A DNA stretch of 64,000 bases from Pyxidicoccus sp. MSG2 (GTDB lineage: Bacteria; Myxococcota; Myxococcia; Myxococcales; Myxococcaceae). Where the stretch lies: the NCBI RefSeq assembly GCF_026626705.1, contig NZ_JAPNKC010000001.1:434001-498000 (forward strand), given 5' to 3'. A program made the position numbers and the translations under genes. Below the pieces are notes generated by a model that saw only the letters and a list, made by a program, of their open reading frames with translations, was not told where the DNA came from and searched no databases. Below are positions 33,707 through 42,040 of this stretch, piece by piece; position 1 is the first letter of the stretch, and each line of letters opens with the position of its first letter.

Positions 33707-35644
33707 CTACTCGATGGGCGGCGGCTCGGGCTCGAGGAGGTGTGGCGGCTCCGTCTGTCCCTCGTCACGCAGCCGCAGCGCGCGGTCGATGCGCGCCGCG
33801 GCGCTGATGAGGCCGAGGTGGCTGAAGGCCTGCGGGAAGTTGCCCAGTTGCTCACGGGTCAGCGGGTGGATTTCCTCCGCCAGCAGGCCCAGGTGGTTCG
33901 ACGCCTCGGCGTGCGCGACGAAGACGTCCTCGGCCTCCTCGATGCGGTTGGCCAGCGCTAGCGCCTCGGCCAGCCAGAAGCCGCAGAGGATGAAGCCGCC
34001 CTCGGGGCCACCCACCCCGTCATCCATCCGGTAGCGGCGCAGGAACGGGCCCGCTCCCAGCTCGCTGCGCAGCCAGTCGATGGTCCGGAGGATGAATGGG
34101 TCCTTCGCTCGAAAGCACCCGACGATGGGCAGGAGCAGCAGCGCGGCATCCGGCTCGTTCCCTCCGTAGAAGCCGACGAAGTGCTTGCGGGCCGGGTCCA
34201 CGCCGTTGCGCAGGATGTCGGTCCGGATGACGTCCGCCAGGTCCGTACACGACTGCTCCAACTGCGTCTCCCCGAAGAGCCGGGACAGATGCTGCCCCCG
34301 GCGGAGCGCCAGCCAGCCCATGAGCTTCGAGTGGACGTTGTGGCGCATCTCCCGGCGCGGCTCCCAGATGCCGTGGTCGGGCTCGCACCAGCGGCGGGCG
34401 GTGGTCTGGATGACCGTGCGGAGCAGCCGCCAGGTCCGCAGCGGGAGCCGTCCGCCGAAGCGCTCGTAGAGGTACGCCGCGTCGAGCAGCGCGCCCGCGG
34501 TGTCGAACTGGAACTGGTCTCTGGCGCCGTTGCCGAGGCGCACCGGGCGCGAGCCCTGGAAGCCGGCGAGGTGTGGCAACTCCTGCTCCGGAGGCACGGG
34601 GCCGCCGTCCAGTGTGTACATCACCTGGAGCGGGTCGCCGCGCTGCAGGGTGTCGCGCACGAAGTAGAAGAACTCGCGCGACTCGCCCAGGAAGCCGAGG
34701 AGGTTGGTGGCACGCACGGCCATCGCCGAGTCGCGGACCCAGCTGAAGCGGTAGTCCCAGTTGCGAGGGCCACCCATCCACTCGGGGAGCGACGTGGTGG
34801 GCGCGGCCACCATGGCGCCGGTGGGGCCGTACATCAGCAGCTTCAGCACCAGCGCGGAGCGGAGGACGTGGTGCCGCCAGGGCCCCTCGTAGTGGAGGCG
34901 CTGGGACCACTCGCGCCAGGCCTGGCGGGTGTCGCGCAGGTGGTCGAAGGGGCGGTAGGCGGCGATGGGCTCCGGCCGGTCCGAGTCCCAGGAGAGAATC
35001 ATCCAGCGCCGCTCGCCCGCGCCGAGCCGGATGCGCGTCTGGAGGCCCGCCTCGCCCCGGCACGGCTGCCCGTGGAGCTCACGGCAGGACCGCCAGTCCG
35101 CCTGCCCGCTGAGGACGGCGACCAGGCGCTCGCCCCGCGCCCCGCGTGCGACCAGGCCGTGCTCCTCGCGGTCCACCCGTGTCTCCGAGGCGCCGTACCC
35201 GAAGCGCGGGTCGAAGACGACGTTCAACTCCACCGCGCCCTCAAGGCACTCGATGCGCCGGTGGACTTCATGGACGGTGGACCTCGGGTCGTTCGTCCAC
35301 GGCATGTAGTCGATGATGCGGACGACGCCCTTGCGCTCGAAGCGGAAGAGGGTCTCCAGGACGTTGGTGTCCGGGTCGTAGCGCTGCAGGCTCTCGAACG
35401 GCCAGACGACGGGGGTGATGCCGGTGATGCCACCCTTCTCGTCGTCGAGGATGCCGGCGAAGACGCTCGGGCTGTCGAAGCGGGGAAAGCAGAGCCAGTC
35501 GATGACGCCATCCGGCCGGACGAGGGCGCAGGTGATTCCGTCGCCAATCACCCCGCGGCCCGCCAATCCGATTTCCCGGTAGGAAGCCGGGTTGGAGAAC
35601 CGGAAGGGGCGGGCCATTCGCTTCGCGGCGCTATAGAGGTCCAT
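33707..35644 (-). CDS. GH15-family glucoamylase/trehalase-like hydrolase
   Basis: 645 aa from the ATG at 35644. The frame runs back to a TTG that overlaps the upstream stop, so the exact start is uncertain. An N-terminal beta-sandwich (GDGITCALVRPDGVIDWLCFPRFDS) is followed by the (alpha/alpha)6 barrel (GGPRNWDYRFSWVRDSAM, then HGIWEPRREMRHNVHSK with the likely acid Glu, and EEIHPLTREQLGNFPQAFSH near the C-terminus holding the second Glu). GH15 enzymes hydrolyse alpha-glucosidic bonds; cytosolic bacterial members of this length are often alpha,alpha-trehalases. The gene directly upstream makes a trehalose synthase, which supports trehalose or glucan turnover (inference). Confidence 0.88.
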   Translation of the reverse strand: MDLYSAAKRMARPFRFSNPASYREIGLAGRGVIGDGITCALVRPDGVIDWLCFPRFDSPSVFAGILDDEKGGITGITPVVWPFESLQRYDPDTNVLETLFRFERKGVVRIIDYMPWTNDPRSTVHEVHRRIECLEGAVELNVVFDPRFGYGASETRVDREEHGLVARGARGERLVAVLSGQADWRSCRELHGQPCRGEAGLQTRIRLGAGERRWMILSWDSDRPEPIAAYRPFDHLRDTRQAWREWSQRLHYEGPWRHHVLRSALVLKLLMYGPTGAMVAAPTTSLPEWMGGPRNWDYRFSWVRDSAMAVRATNLLGFLGESREFFYFVRDTLQRGDPLQVMYTLDGGPVPPEQELPHLAGFQGSRPVRLGNGARDQFQFDTAGALLDAAYLYERFGGRLPLRTWRLLRTVIQTTARRWCEPDHGIWEPRREMRHNVHSKLMGWLALRRGQHLSRLFGETQLEQSCTDLADVIRTDILRNGVDPARKHFVGFYGGNEPDAALLLLPIVGCFRAKDPFILRTIDWLRSELGAGPFLRRYRMDDGVGGPEGGFILCGFWLAEALALANRIEEAEDVFVAHAEASNHLGLLAEEIHPLTREQLGNFPQAFSHLGLISAAARIDRALRLRDEGQTEPPHLLEPEPPPIE

Positions 35645-35736
35645 GAGCAGCCGAGTCGCGAGGGAAGACCGCGACCTCCCGTCCTCAAGGTAGGAACGGT
35701 GCGGGAAGCCGTCAGGCCCGGAGGGCCCGCCTCCCG

Positions 35737-37014
35737 TCAATGCGTGGCGTGCCGCTCCACACCGGCACCCTCCGGCATCAGCCGGTCCAGCGCCTCGGGA
35801 CGCAGGCGGTAGCGGGCCTCGAAGCCGTCCATCAGGTCCAGGTACTGCTCCAGGTAGCGGGTCATCAGGAAGTTCTGCCGCACCTTCTCGTGCGCCGCCT
35901 CGCCCATGCGGCGGCGCAGCCCCTCGTCGGAGAGCAGGCGCACCATGCGGTCCGCAGCCTCCTCCACCGAGGACACCAGGAAGCCATTCTCCCCGTCGTC
36001 AATCTGGTAGCGGATGCCACCCACGTTGCCGCCGATGACGGGCGTGCGCTTCCACATGGCCTCGCTGACCGTCAGGCCGAAGCCTTCGCGCAGGGACTTC
36101 TGCATCACCACGGCGGCGCGACGCTGGAGGGCGTTCACGAACGACGTGTCCTCGCCGCTCATGATGAGGACCCGGTCCTCCTTCAAGCCCAGGAGCGACT
36201 CGTAGACCTGCGGCCCTTCGGGGTCATCCGTGGCCACGTTGCCCACGAGCACCAGCGTGCAGTCCACCTTCCGCCGCGCCAGTTGGAAGGCCTCGATGAC
36301 GCCATGCGGGTCCTTCCAGCGGTCGAACCGGGAGACCTGGACCACCAGCGGCAGGTCCGTGGGGACGCCGTAGTGGCGCAGGCGCCGGTCCACCTCCCCT
36401 TCCGGCAGCTCGCGGTTGAGGATGCTGAACGGGTCGATGGCCGGCTGGAAGACGAGCTGCGGCACCCGCCAGGGCTGGCGGTACTCCACCGCGCTGCTGA
36501 TGGCAGCGTCGTACTTCTCGATGTACCTGGTGAGGTAGTCGAAGATTTCCTGGCTGGGATTGGCCATGTCGACATGGCAGCGCCAGATCCACGGCCCGCG
36601 CTTGTGCGAGAACTCCACCAGCGGGAGCGGCTGCGGGTCATGCACCACGACGAAGTCATGGTCGAACCGGTTGCGAAGCGCGTTCTGGAAGGCGACGTCC
36701 TCGTAGATTTCCTTCTTGATGTCGGTGAGGCGGATGGGGGCGCCCTGAAGCGCGTTGTGCATCTTCTTGGTGATTCCGTAGAAGTCCGGCGGGCCCTGGA
36801 TGGCGCGCCACTCGGCGTCGAGCCCCAGCGCGCGCATCAGCAGCGTCATCGAGGAGAGGATTTCCGCCACGCCACCGCCGAAGTAGGTCGAGTTCACATG
36901 GCAGACGCTGCGCCCTGCGAGCTGCTTGCCCTTGGCGAGAATCCGCTCCACCGCCTGCGAGCCGATGAAGGGCTCGTAGTCTTCCACCTTGGAAATCACA
37001 TGTCGGCTCTGCAT
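35737..37014 (-). CDS. treT: TreT-like trehalose synthase (GT4 glycosyltransferase)
   Basis: 425 aa. The ATG at 37014 is preceded by GGGAGGA at ideal spacing and is preferred over upstream in-frame starts. The protein follows the TreT pattern: VCHVNSTYFGGGVAEIL near the N-terminus, FYGITKKMHNALQG, WIWRCHVDM, a GT-B donor site (VVQVSRFDRWKDPHGVIEAF) and REGFGLTVSEAMWKRTPVIG in the C-terminal half. TreT transfers glucose from a nucleotide sugar to glucose, giving trehalose, in the cytosol. It forms a likely operon with the GH15 gene 92 nt downstream. Other trehalose-forming GT4 enzymes (trehalose phosphorylase) are the main alternative. Confidence 0.82.
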   Translation of the reverse strand: MQSRHVISKVEDYEPFIGSQAVERILAKGKQLAGRSVCHVNSTYFGGGVAEILSSMTLLMRALGLDAEWRAIQGPPDFYGITKKMHNALQGAPIRLTDIKKEIYEDVAFQNALRNRFDHDFVVVHDPQPLPLVEFSHKRGPWIWRCHVDMANPSQEIFDYLTRYIEKYDAAISSAVEYRQPWRVPQLVFQPAIDPFSILNRELPEGEVDRRLRHYGVPTDLPLVVQVSRFDRWKDPHGVIEAFQLARRKVDCTLVLVGNVATDDPEGPQVYESLLGLKEDRVLIMSGEDTSFVNALQRRAAVVMQKSLREGFGLTVSEAMWKRTPVIGGNVGGIRYQIDDGENGFLVSSVEEAADRMVRLLSDEGLRRRMGEAAHEKVRQNFLMTRYLEQYLDLMDGFEARYRLRPEALDRLMPEGAGVERHATH

Positions 37015-37280
37015 GCCGTCCTCCCTCGCGTTCATGGTCCGTCTGGCTCGGCATCCGCGGGCCCACGCGTGCGGCAAGGTGGCCGCCGAGCGAGACGCTG
37101 CCCGAGCGCGCCGGCACCACTTCGGCATCGGCAGGCGTGGGGGGGTGGGAGCATGCCCCAAAGCTGGGGACCCCTGTCCGCGGGTTCAAGCTCACGCGCG
37201 CACGGCCGACCCTGCGAGCGCCCCCCGAAAGGGCACGCTCACGGTCCCCGCGCCGACAGCGGCCTCCGGCCCCGGTGTCT

Positions 37281-38426
37281 TCAGACGGACGGCGTCCACG
37301 GCACGATGCGCGGCGCGCCGCCATCGTCCGTGGGCGTCGTTTCGTGGAGCGTCATCGCGAAGGCGCCCGTCGCCGCGTCGCGCGTGTGGTGCACGATGAG
37401 GGGCATCAGGGGCACGCCCGGCATCGCCTCGGTCAGCCACGCGTAGCCCTCCTCGGGACTCTTCGCCTCCAGGGTGCACGCGGTTCCATGCCCCGTGAGC
37501 GCGCCGTTGCAGAGAATCGTCACGTCCTCCAGCGTGCGCACCTCGTCCGCGAAGATGAAGTCCGGGTCCTGCCGCAGGAACGAGCGGACCGCCTGCGCCA
37601 GTGGCAGCGCCTGCCCTACCCTCACCATGCCAATGGCGCCGCCCGCGCCGGCCTTCGGCTCCTCCACCGCCGCCAGCGCGTGCACGTTGTCGGGCAGCGC
37701 GTCCATGAGGGCTCGCAGCGTGGTACTGCGGCCCGTTCCGGCGGCCCCCGTGAGCAACACCCACTGGCCGCGGAACAGCGCCTGGGCCGGCTGCCGGAAG
37801 TGCGCGTCCAGGAACGTCCCCGCCGACGCGGAGAGCGGCAGGCTCGTGATGCTCGGGAAGGCCTGCCGCGCCTCCCGGTCTCTCGCCCGCGCCGTGGTCC
37901 AGGTGCCCAGCGCGTCGTCACGGAACGTCACCCGGAACTCCAGGTCCGGGTCCGCCGCGCCCGGCGGGAAGGACACGCCGCCGCGCAGGGGAAACCTCGG
38001 GTCCGCGCCTCGCTTCGCGTACGCCGCCAGGGCCTGGCCCAGTGGCCGGTACAGCGCCTGGGCCATCGGCTGCCGCACCGGAACCCTCTCCGAACCGAGC
38101 AATCCCACCCGGTCCGCCGACGCGTCCGCGTTGAAGAAGAACGAGATGCCCGCGTTGACCTGCGTCGCGGGCCCGCCCTCCTCTGCCTCGGCTTCGTCAC
38201 CGTCCCCGGAGACCTCGCGAGGGTCCTCGGCCGCCCAGACGGAGAACAGCGCCGCGCCCGTGCTCGCCGCGACGTCGAAGAGGGCCGCCGCCAGGGCCTC
38301 GGGCGTCAACGGTGAGGCGGGCGTCCGCGACGGTGCCCGCCCCACCTCGCCCAGCTGCTTCAGCAGGTGGGCGAACACGGCATCGGGCGTGGACGGCGGC
38401 TCGGGCGTCAGGTTCGAGGTGCTCAT
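37281..38426 (-). CDS. GspE/PilT-like secretion ATPase domain protein with altered Walker A
   Basis: 381 aa. The C-terminal half follows the GspE/PilB/PilT layout: Walker A-like GAAGTGRSTT (residues about 227-236), Asp-box/Walker B-like LRQDPDFIFADEVR, and a His-box-like TGHGTACTLEAKSPEEG. The essential Walker A lysine is replaced by R233, so ATP hydrolysis may be lost or changed. The N-terminal 200 residues are acidic and unrelated to the usual GspE N-domain. No pilus or type II secretion genes are adjacent. It could be a degenerate regulatory paralogue, or a gliding/secretion accessory factor. It is divergent from the 130-aa protein at 38602. Confidence 0.75.
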   Translation of the reverse strand: MSTSNLTPEPPSTPDAVFAHLLKQLGEVGRAPSRTPASPLTPEALAAALFDVAASTGAALFSVWAAEDPREVSGDGDEAEAEEGGPATQVNAGISFFFNADASADRVGLLGSERVPVRQPMAQALYRPLGQALAAYAKRGADPRFPLRGGVSFPPGAADPDLEFRVTFRDDALGTWTTARARDREARQAFPSITSLPLSASAGTFLDAHFRQPAQALFRGQWVLLTGAAGTGRSTTLRALMDALPDNVHALAAVEEPKAGAGGAIGMVRVGQALPLAQAVRSFLRQDPDFIFADEVRTLEDVTILCNGALTGHGTACTLEAKSPEEGYAWLTEAMPGVPLMPLIVHHTRDAATGAFAMTLHETTPTDDGGAPRIVPWTPSV

Positions 38427-38601
38427 GGGACGCGGACGATGGCATGGGGCCCGTCCGCTGTCGTGTGGCACGGCGCGCCGACGCGATGCGGCTGGAGCGT
38501 CTGCCACGCCACAGTCCCGCCGGCTGGAATGCCTGCCCATTTCCTTCAATCCCTGTCCCTTGGTTATATTGAAAGTCTTCACGCAACAGGGGGCATGGTC
38601 C

Positions 38602-38994
38602 ATGGGCAGTTCCATCGGTCAGTCTATCTTCCGCGCGGTCAAGGACACCTTCAGCAAGCCCGCGGGAAGCGCTCCGAGCACCGCGGCCAAGAACGCGACC
38701 GCCTCGGCTCCAGACGCGCCCTGGCGGAACACAGCCAACAACCTCCTGAAGGGGCTCGTCGGCGCCGGCTTCGTAAAGGGCCTCTCCGAATCCCAATTTG
38801 AGAGCCTCCAGAACAAGATCACCCAGGAGATGGAGTCCTTCGTCCGCGACAACCCCAAGGCCACTCCGGAGAAGCTGGACGAGCAGGCGAAGACCATCAC
38901 CATGCGCCATGCAAGCATGGCGAGGTTCGACAAGCAGCGTGAGCAGAAGCTCAAGGAGCGGCTGGAGGAGCTCAAGAAGGACAGGTGGGGCTGA
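38602..38994 (+). CDS. Small charged, helical protein of unknown function
   Basis: 130 aa. Basic and Ala-rich at the N-terminus. From about residue 50 it is amphipathic and highly charged (SESQFESLQNKITQEMESFV, then DKQREQKLKERLEELKKD), consistent with helical/coiled-coil structure. No signal peptide, so cytoplasmic. The start follows an A/G-rich stretch. The family is not recognised. It is divergent from the GspE-like gene, with an AT-rich promoter-like stretch near 38560-38575, so the two may be co-regulated (inference). Confidence 0.7.
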   Translation: MGSSIGQSIFRAVKDTFSKPAGSAPSTAAKNATASAPDAPWRNTANNLLKGLVGAGFVKGLSESQFESLQNKITQEMESFVRDNPKATPEKLDEQAKTITMRHASMARFDKQREQKLKERLEELKKDRWG

Positions 38995-39079
38995 GCCCTC
39001 ACCAATTCGTGCGCAATCAGGATTCTCTGACTATATGGACGAACGCGGGCCGAGCCCGCCCCTCCATCCCCTGAGAACC

Positions 39080-39847
39080 ATGAAGACGCAAAACATCCGT
39101 ATCGCTGTAGGCGCCTCGCTGCTGGCATTCGGTCTGGTCGCGGAAGCGGCGGTCATCTTCCACAACACGGGCACCGTGTCCGGCTGGAGCTCCATCAACC
39201 GGGAACACAACGGGTCGGTCAACGAGGTGACGAACGTCACCTACGAGGGGCCCACGGCCATCAAGGTGACGCAAGTCTATGACCCGTCGTACACGGGCCG
39301 CTACCACTCCGAGGTGGTGAAGAACAACGTGTACCGCCGTGGTGACACGGGCTTCTACGGCTTCGCGTTCCGGCTGCAGTCCGACTGGCAATTCCAGCCA
39401 CAGTCCTACAACCTCGCCCAGTTCATCGCGGACTTCTCGGACACGGGCTGTGACGACTACATGCCGTCCAGCATGGTCTGGCTTTCGGGCAACCAGCTCT
39501 TCACGCGCGTGAAGCAGGGCACCGTCTGCAATCAGAAGACGGTGACGTTCGGCAACCTCGCCACCGTCACGGCGGGCGAGTGGCACAAGATTGTCATTCA
39601 GTCGAAGTGGGCGAGCGACGGCACCGGCTTCTACAAGCTCTGGTTCGACGGGACGAAGGTGCTCGAGCAGTACAACCTGAACACCACGGTCGCGGACGAC
39701 CGGTACTTCCAGTTCCGCGTCGGCCTCTATGCGAATGGCTGGCACGACAGCGGCTACATGCAGGGCAGCCAGGGAACGCGCAGCATCTGGTTCGACGAGA
39801 TTGGCGCGGGCACCACCTTCGCCGACGCCGACCCCGCGCAGTGGTAG
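39080..39847 (+). CDS. Secreted polysaccharide lyase-like protein (jelly-roll fold)
   Basis: 255 aa. A signal peptide ends LVAEA-AVIF. The mature part resembles the jelly-roll polysaccharide lyases (PL20-like/heparin-lyase-I-like): ending YRRGDTGFYGFAFRLQSDW, QSYNLAQFIADFSD, GEWHKIVIQSKW, and closing SIWFDEIGAGTTF. Such enzymes cleave uronic-acid polymers by beta-elimination outside the cell. Catalytic residues cannot be assigned with confidence from sequence alone. A plain carbohydrate-binding concanavalin-like domain is the alternative. A secreted starch-binding-like protein follows 157 nt downstream. Confidence 0.6.
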   Translation: MKTQNIRIAVGASLLAFGLVAEAAVIFHNTGTVSGWSSINREHNGSVNEVTNVTYEGPTAIKVTQVYDPSYTGRYHSEVVKNNVYRRGDTGFYGFAFRLQSDWQFQPQSYNLAQFIADFSDTGCDDYMPSSMVWLSGNQLFTRVKQGTVCNQKTVTFGNLATVTAGEWHKIVIQSKWASDGTGFYKLWFDGTKVLEQYNLNTTVADDRYFQFRVGLYANGWHDSGYMQGSQGTRSIWFDEIGAGTTFADADPAQW

Positions 39848-40004
39848 TCCGGGCCGGAGCGCACCGGAGCAGCGGCGCCCAACGCGACAGGCGCGGAAGG
39901 AGAAGTCCCCTCCGCGCCGCCTGACATCACGAGCGAAATCCGAGGGGCTTGAGTTCCCGGCACGAGCGCTCCAAGGTGGGCGCTTCCACCGAAGGGAGCC
40001 CCTC

Positions 40005-40424
40005 ATGAAGAAGCATCTCCGGAGCCTGTCCGCCGCCCTGTTCTTCCTCCTGCCCGCCGTGGCCGCCGCGGAGACGACGTGGGTCATGAACGCGAGCGTG
40101 CCCGTGGTGGGCGCGGGTGGGGGCTACGTCTTCTATCAATTCCAGCTCAACACCGGCGTGTGGCCGGTGGCGCCAGGGCACACCGTGGGCGTCGTCTACA
40201 CCTGGGACCACTGGCAGACCGCCCAGTGGGGCACGCTCTCCTGGCAGAGCAACCAGTCCAACGCCTACGGCAGCCAGGACGAGGTGTGGAGGGGCGCCTT
40301 CAACATCCCTCCCAACCTCACCTTCACCACCGTCGAGTACGCCATCTACGTGGATGACGCGTCCGGCCACCGCACCTGGAACAACAACAACGGGCAGAAC
40401 TTCAGCGTCACCAAGGCGAATTGA
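40005..40424 (+). CDS. Secreted CBM21/CBM53-like carbohydrate-binding protein
   Basis: 139 aa. The signal is MKKHLRSLSAALFFLLPAVAAAE. The mature part is a single beta-sandwich whose ending (RTWNNNNGQNFSV) matches the W-N-N-N-G-x-N-[YF] signature of starch-binding CBM21/CBM53 domains, with the aromatic pattern VGVVYTWDHWQTAQW earlier. It probably binds alpha-glucan or a related polymer outside the cell, without a catalytic domain. The start has GAAGGGAG upstream. It lies next to the lyase-like gene and may be co-expressed with it. Confidence 0.7.
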   Translation: MKKHLRSLSAALFFLLPAVAAAETTWVMNASVPVVGAGGGYVFYQFQLNTGVWPVAPGHTVGVVYTWDHWQTAQWGTLSWQSNQSNAYGSQDEVWRGAFNIPPNLTFTTVEYAIYVDDASGHRTWNNNNGQNFSVTKAN

Positions 40425-40448
40425 CGAAGCCCCGTCCGCCCTGCGCGT

Positions 40449-41186
40449 CTACCAGGGCAGCCGGTCGTTCTCGTGGAAGAAGCCGCCGTTCGGACCATCC
40501 GCCGCCAGCGTGGCGAGGCGCACGCTGGTCCGGGCGCTGTCCGCCACGTCCATGGGGGCGTGAGGGCCACCCAGCTCGGTCTTCACCCATCCCGGATGCG
40601 CGGAGTTGACCTTCACGTGGGTGTCCTTCAGCTCGTCCGCCAGGTGCACCGTGAAGGCATTGAGCGCGGACTTGGAAGCGTTATAGGCAAACGCCTTCGC
40701 GGCGGAGATGGGTGAGCCCTCCGCCGAGTGCAGCCCCAACGAGCCCAGGATGCTCGAGACGTTGACGATGCGGCCCGCCGGAGCCTTCTTGAGCAACGGC
40801 AGCAGCGTCTGGGTCAGCCGCACCACGGCGAAGAGGTTGGTCTCGAACGTCTCGCGCAGGATGTCCTCCGGCACGGTCGACGCGTTCTTCGCCAGGAGCT
40901 CTTCACGAATCAGCCCGGCGTTGTTCACGAGCACGTCCAGGCGGCCGTACCTGTCCTCGAGGTACTTCTTCACGGACGCGTCCGTCTCGGGACGCCGGGC
41001 GTCGTAGAGCACGACCTCCGCCTTCACGCCGGCCGCACGGAGCTCCGCGAGCGCGGCCTCGCCCTTGCCCGGGTCGCGTGCGCCGATGATGACCTCGAAG
41101 CCGCTCTGCCCCAGCTCGCGCGCGGTCTGCAGCCCGATGCCACGGTTTCCACCCGTCACGAACGCAACCTTCTTCACGTCAGCCAT
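40449..41186 (-). CDS. Short-chain dehydrogenase/reductase
   Basis: 245 aa. Classical SDR: cofactor motif TGGNRGIG (residues about 11-18), NNAG, catalytic Ser in NVSSILG and the YNASK Tyr/Lys pair (YxxxK). The ADARRPETD-type segment fits NADP(H) use. The substrate is unknown. GGAGG precedes the ATG at 41186; the longer frame is rejected. The SDR is divergent from a TetR regulator with paired TACCG-N2-CGGTA operators in between, so it is almost certainly the repressor's target. SDRs in this setting often detoxify carbonyls or quinones (inference). Confidence 0.92.
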   Translation of the reverse strand: MADVKKVAFVTGGNRGIGLQTARELGQSGFEVIIGARDPGKGEAALAELRAAGVKAEVVLYDARRPETDASVKKYLEDRYGRLDVLVNNAGLIREELLAKNASTVPEDILRETFETNLFAVVRLTQTLLPLLKKAPAGRIVNVSSILGSLGLHSAEGSPISAAKAFAYNASKSALNAFTVHLADELKDTHVKVNSAHPGWVKTELGGPHAPMDVADSARTSVRLATLAADGPNGGFFHENDRLPW

Positions 41187-41224
41187 CTCGACCTCCAGAG
41201 CGGAACCTCGTCCGCCTTTTTCTA

Positions 41225-41236
41225 TACCGACCGGTA
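41225..41236. promoter_or_regulatory. TetR operator 1 (SDR-proximal)
   Basis: TACCGACCGGTA: perfect TACCG/CGGTA half-sites around 2 nt. Its extended form (CTATACCG...) is repeated in inverted orientation at the second site, 40 bp away. Confidence 0.7.
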
Positions 41237-41276
41237 CTGAATGCGGCCGCGGGCTGCTTTCGTCAAGTGAATTTCG

Positions 41277-41288
41277 TACCGTCCGGTA
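41277..41288. promoter_or_regulatory. TetR operator 2 (TetR-proximal)
   Basis: TACCGTCCGGTA, with the same half-sites and spacing as operator 1 and flanked by ...TATAG. It lies 13 bp before the TetR start codon, so it fits autorepression plus control of the divergent SDR gene. Confidence 0.7.
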
Positions 41289-41301
41289 TAGTTGTCGGGA
41301 C

Positions 41302-41895
41302 ATGGGACGAACCCGGAGCTTCGACGAAGAGGTCGCACTGGACCGTGCGATGCGGCTGTTCTGGCGGCAGGGCTACGAGGGGACTTCCCTCGAGGACCTG
41401 ACGTCGACGCTCGGAATCGCGAAGCCCAGCCTCTATGCCGCGTTCGGGAACAAGCGCTCGCTCTTCTCGAAGGCCGTGGAGCGCTACACGCAGACCGTCC
41501 GCGAGAGCCTCCAGCGCGCTCTGGACGAGCCGAAGTCCGAGGACGTCGTCCGTCGCTTCCTGCGCCTGTACACCGAGCCCTGCGCGGACGCCCCGCCAGG
41601 GTGCTTCCTCGTCCAGGGCGCCCTCGCGTGCAGTCCCGAGTCAGCGGAGGTCCAACGAGAAGTCACGGAGCGCCGCCAGGAAGCCGAAGTCCTGCTCGCC
41701 CAGCGACTGGCTCGCGCCCAGAAGGAAGGCGACCTGCCGGCGGACGCACGGCCCAATGACCTGGCGCGGTACGTGTGCACGGTCGCCCAGGGACTCTCCG
41801 TACAGGCCACGGGTGGCGCCACCGCCCCACAGCTGCGGCGCGTGGCGGAGCTTGCGCTCATGAACTGGAACGCGCTGGGCAGCCCCAGGCGCTAG
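41302..41895 (+). CDS. TetR-family regulator (divergent to SDR)
   Basis: 197 aa. The N-terminal HTH is residues about 8-60 (FDEEVALDRAMRLFWRQGYE, SLEDLTSTLGIAKPSLYAAF, then NKRSLFSKAVERY). The C-terminal domain (CADAPPGCFLVQGALACSPES) places it near the AcrR/Yxa-type subgroup with a conserved Cys-containing segment, where redox- or electrophile-sensing has been reported for some members. The start at 41302 follows the second operator. It controls itself and the SDR gene by inference. A strong hairpin follows the gene. Confidence 0.92.
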   Translation: MGRTRSFDEEVALDRAMRLFWRQGYEGTSLEDLTSTLGIAKPSLYAAFGNKRSLFSKAVERYTQTVRESLQRALDEPKSEDVVRRFLRLYTEPCADAPPGCFLVQGALACSPESAEVQREVTERRQEAEVLLAQRLARAQKEGDLPADARPNDLARYVCTVAQGLSVQATGGATAPQLRRVAELALMNWNALGSPRR

Positions 41896-41979
41896 CGACA
41901 GGCCCTTTCACTTACAATTGACCGACTCTGATGCCGCGGCCCGTGACGCTGACGCTGACGCCAGCCGAGCGGGCAGCGC

Positions 41980-42013
41980 CGCTCGCCTTCCTCGCATCAC
42001 TGGAAGGCGAGCG
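41980..42013. terminator. Hairpin between convergent TetR and M36 genes
   Basis: CGCTCGCCTTCC (41980-41991) and GGAAGGCGAGCG (42002-42013) form a perfect 12-bp stem with a 10-nt loop. It lies between the convergent gene ends at 41895 and 42041. Confidence 0.6.
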
Positions 42014-42040
42014 CGCCGGACCGCGGTGGAATGACTCCTC

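Noticed and set aside
41065..41301. Longer N-terminus for the TetR protein
   Set aside because: The extension would cover the operators and the divergent SDR gene; MGRTRSFDEE is the normal start.
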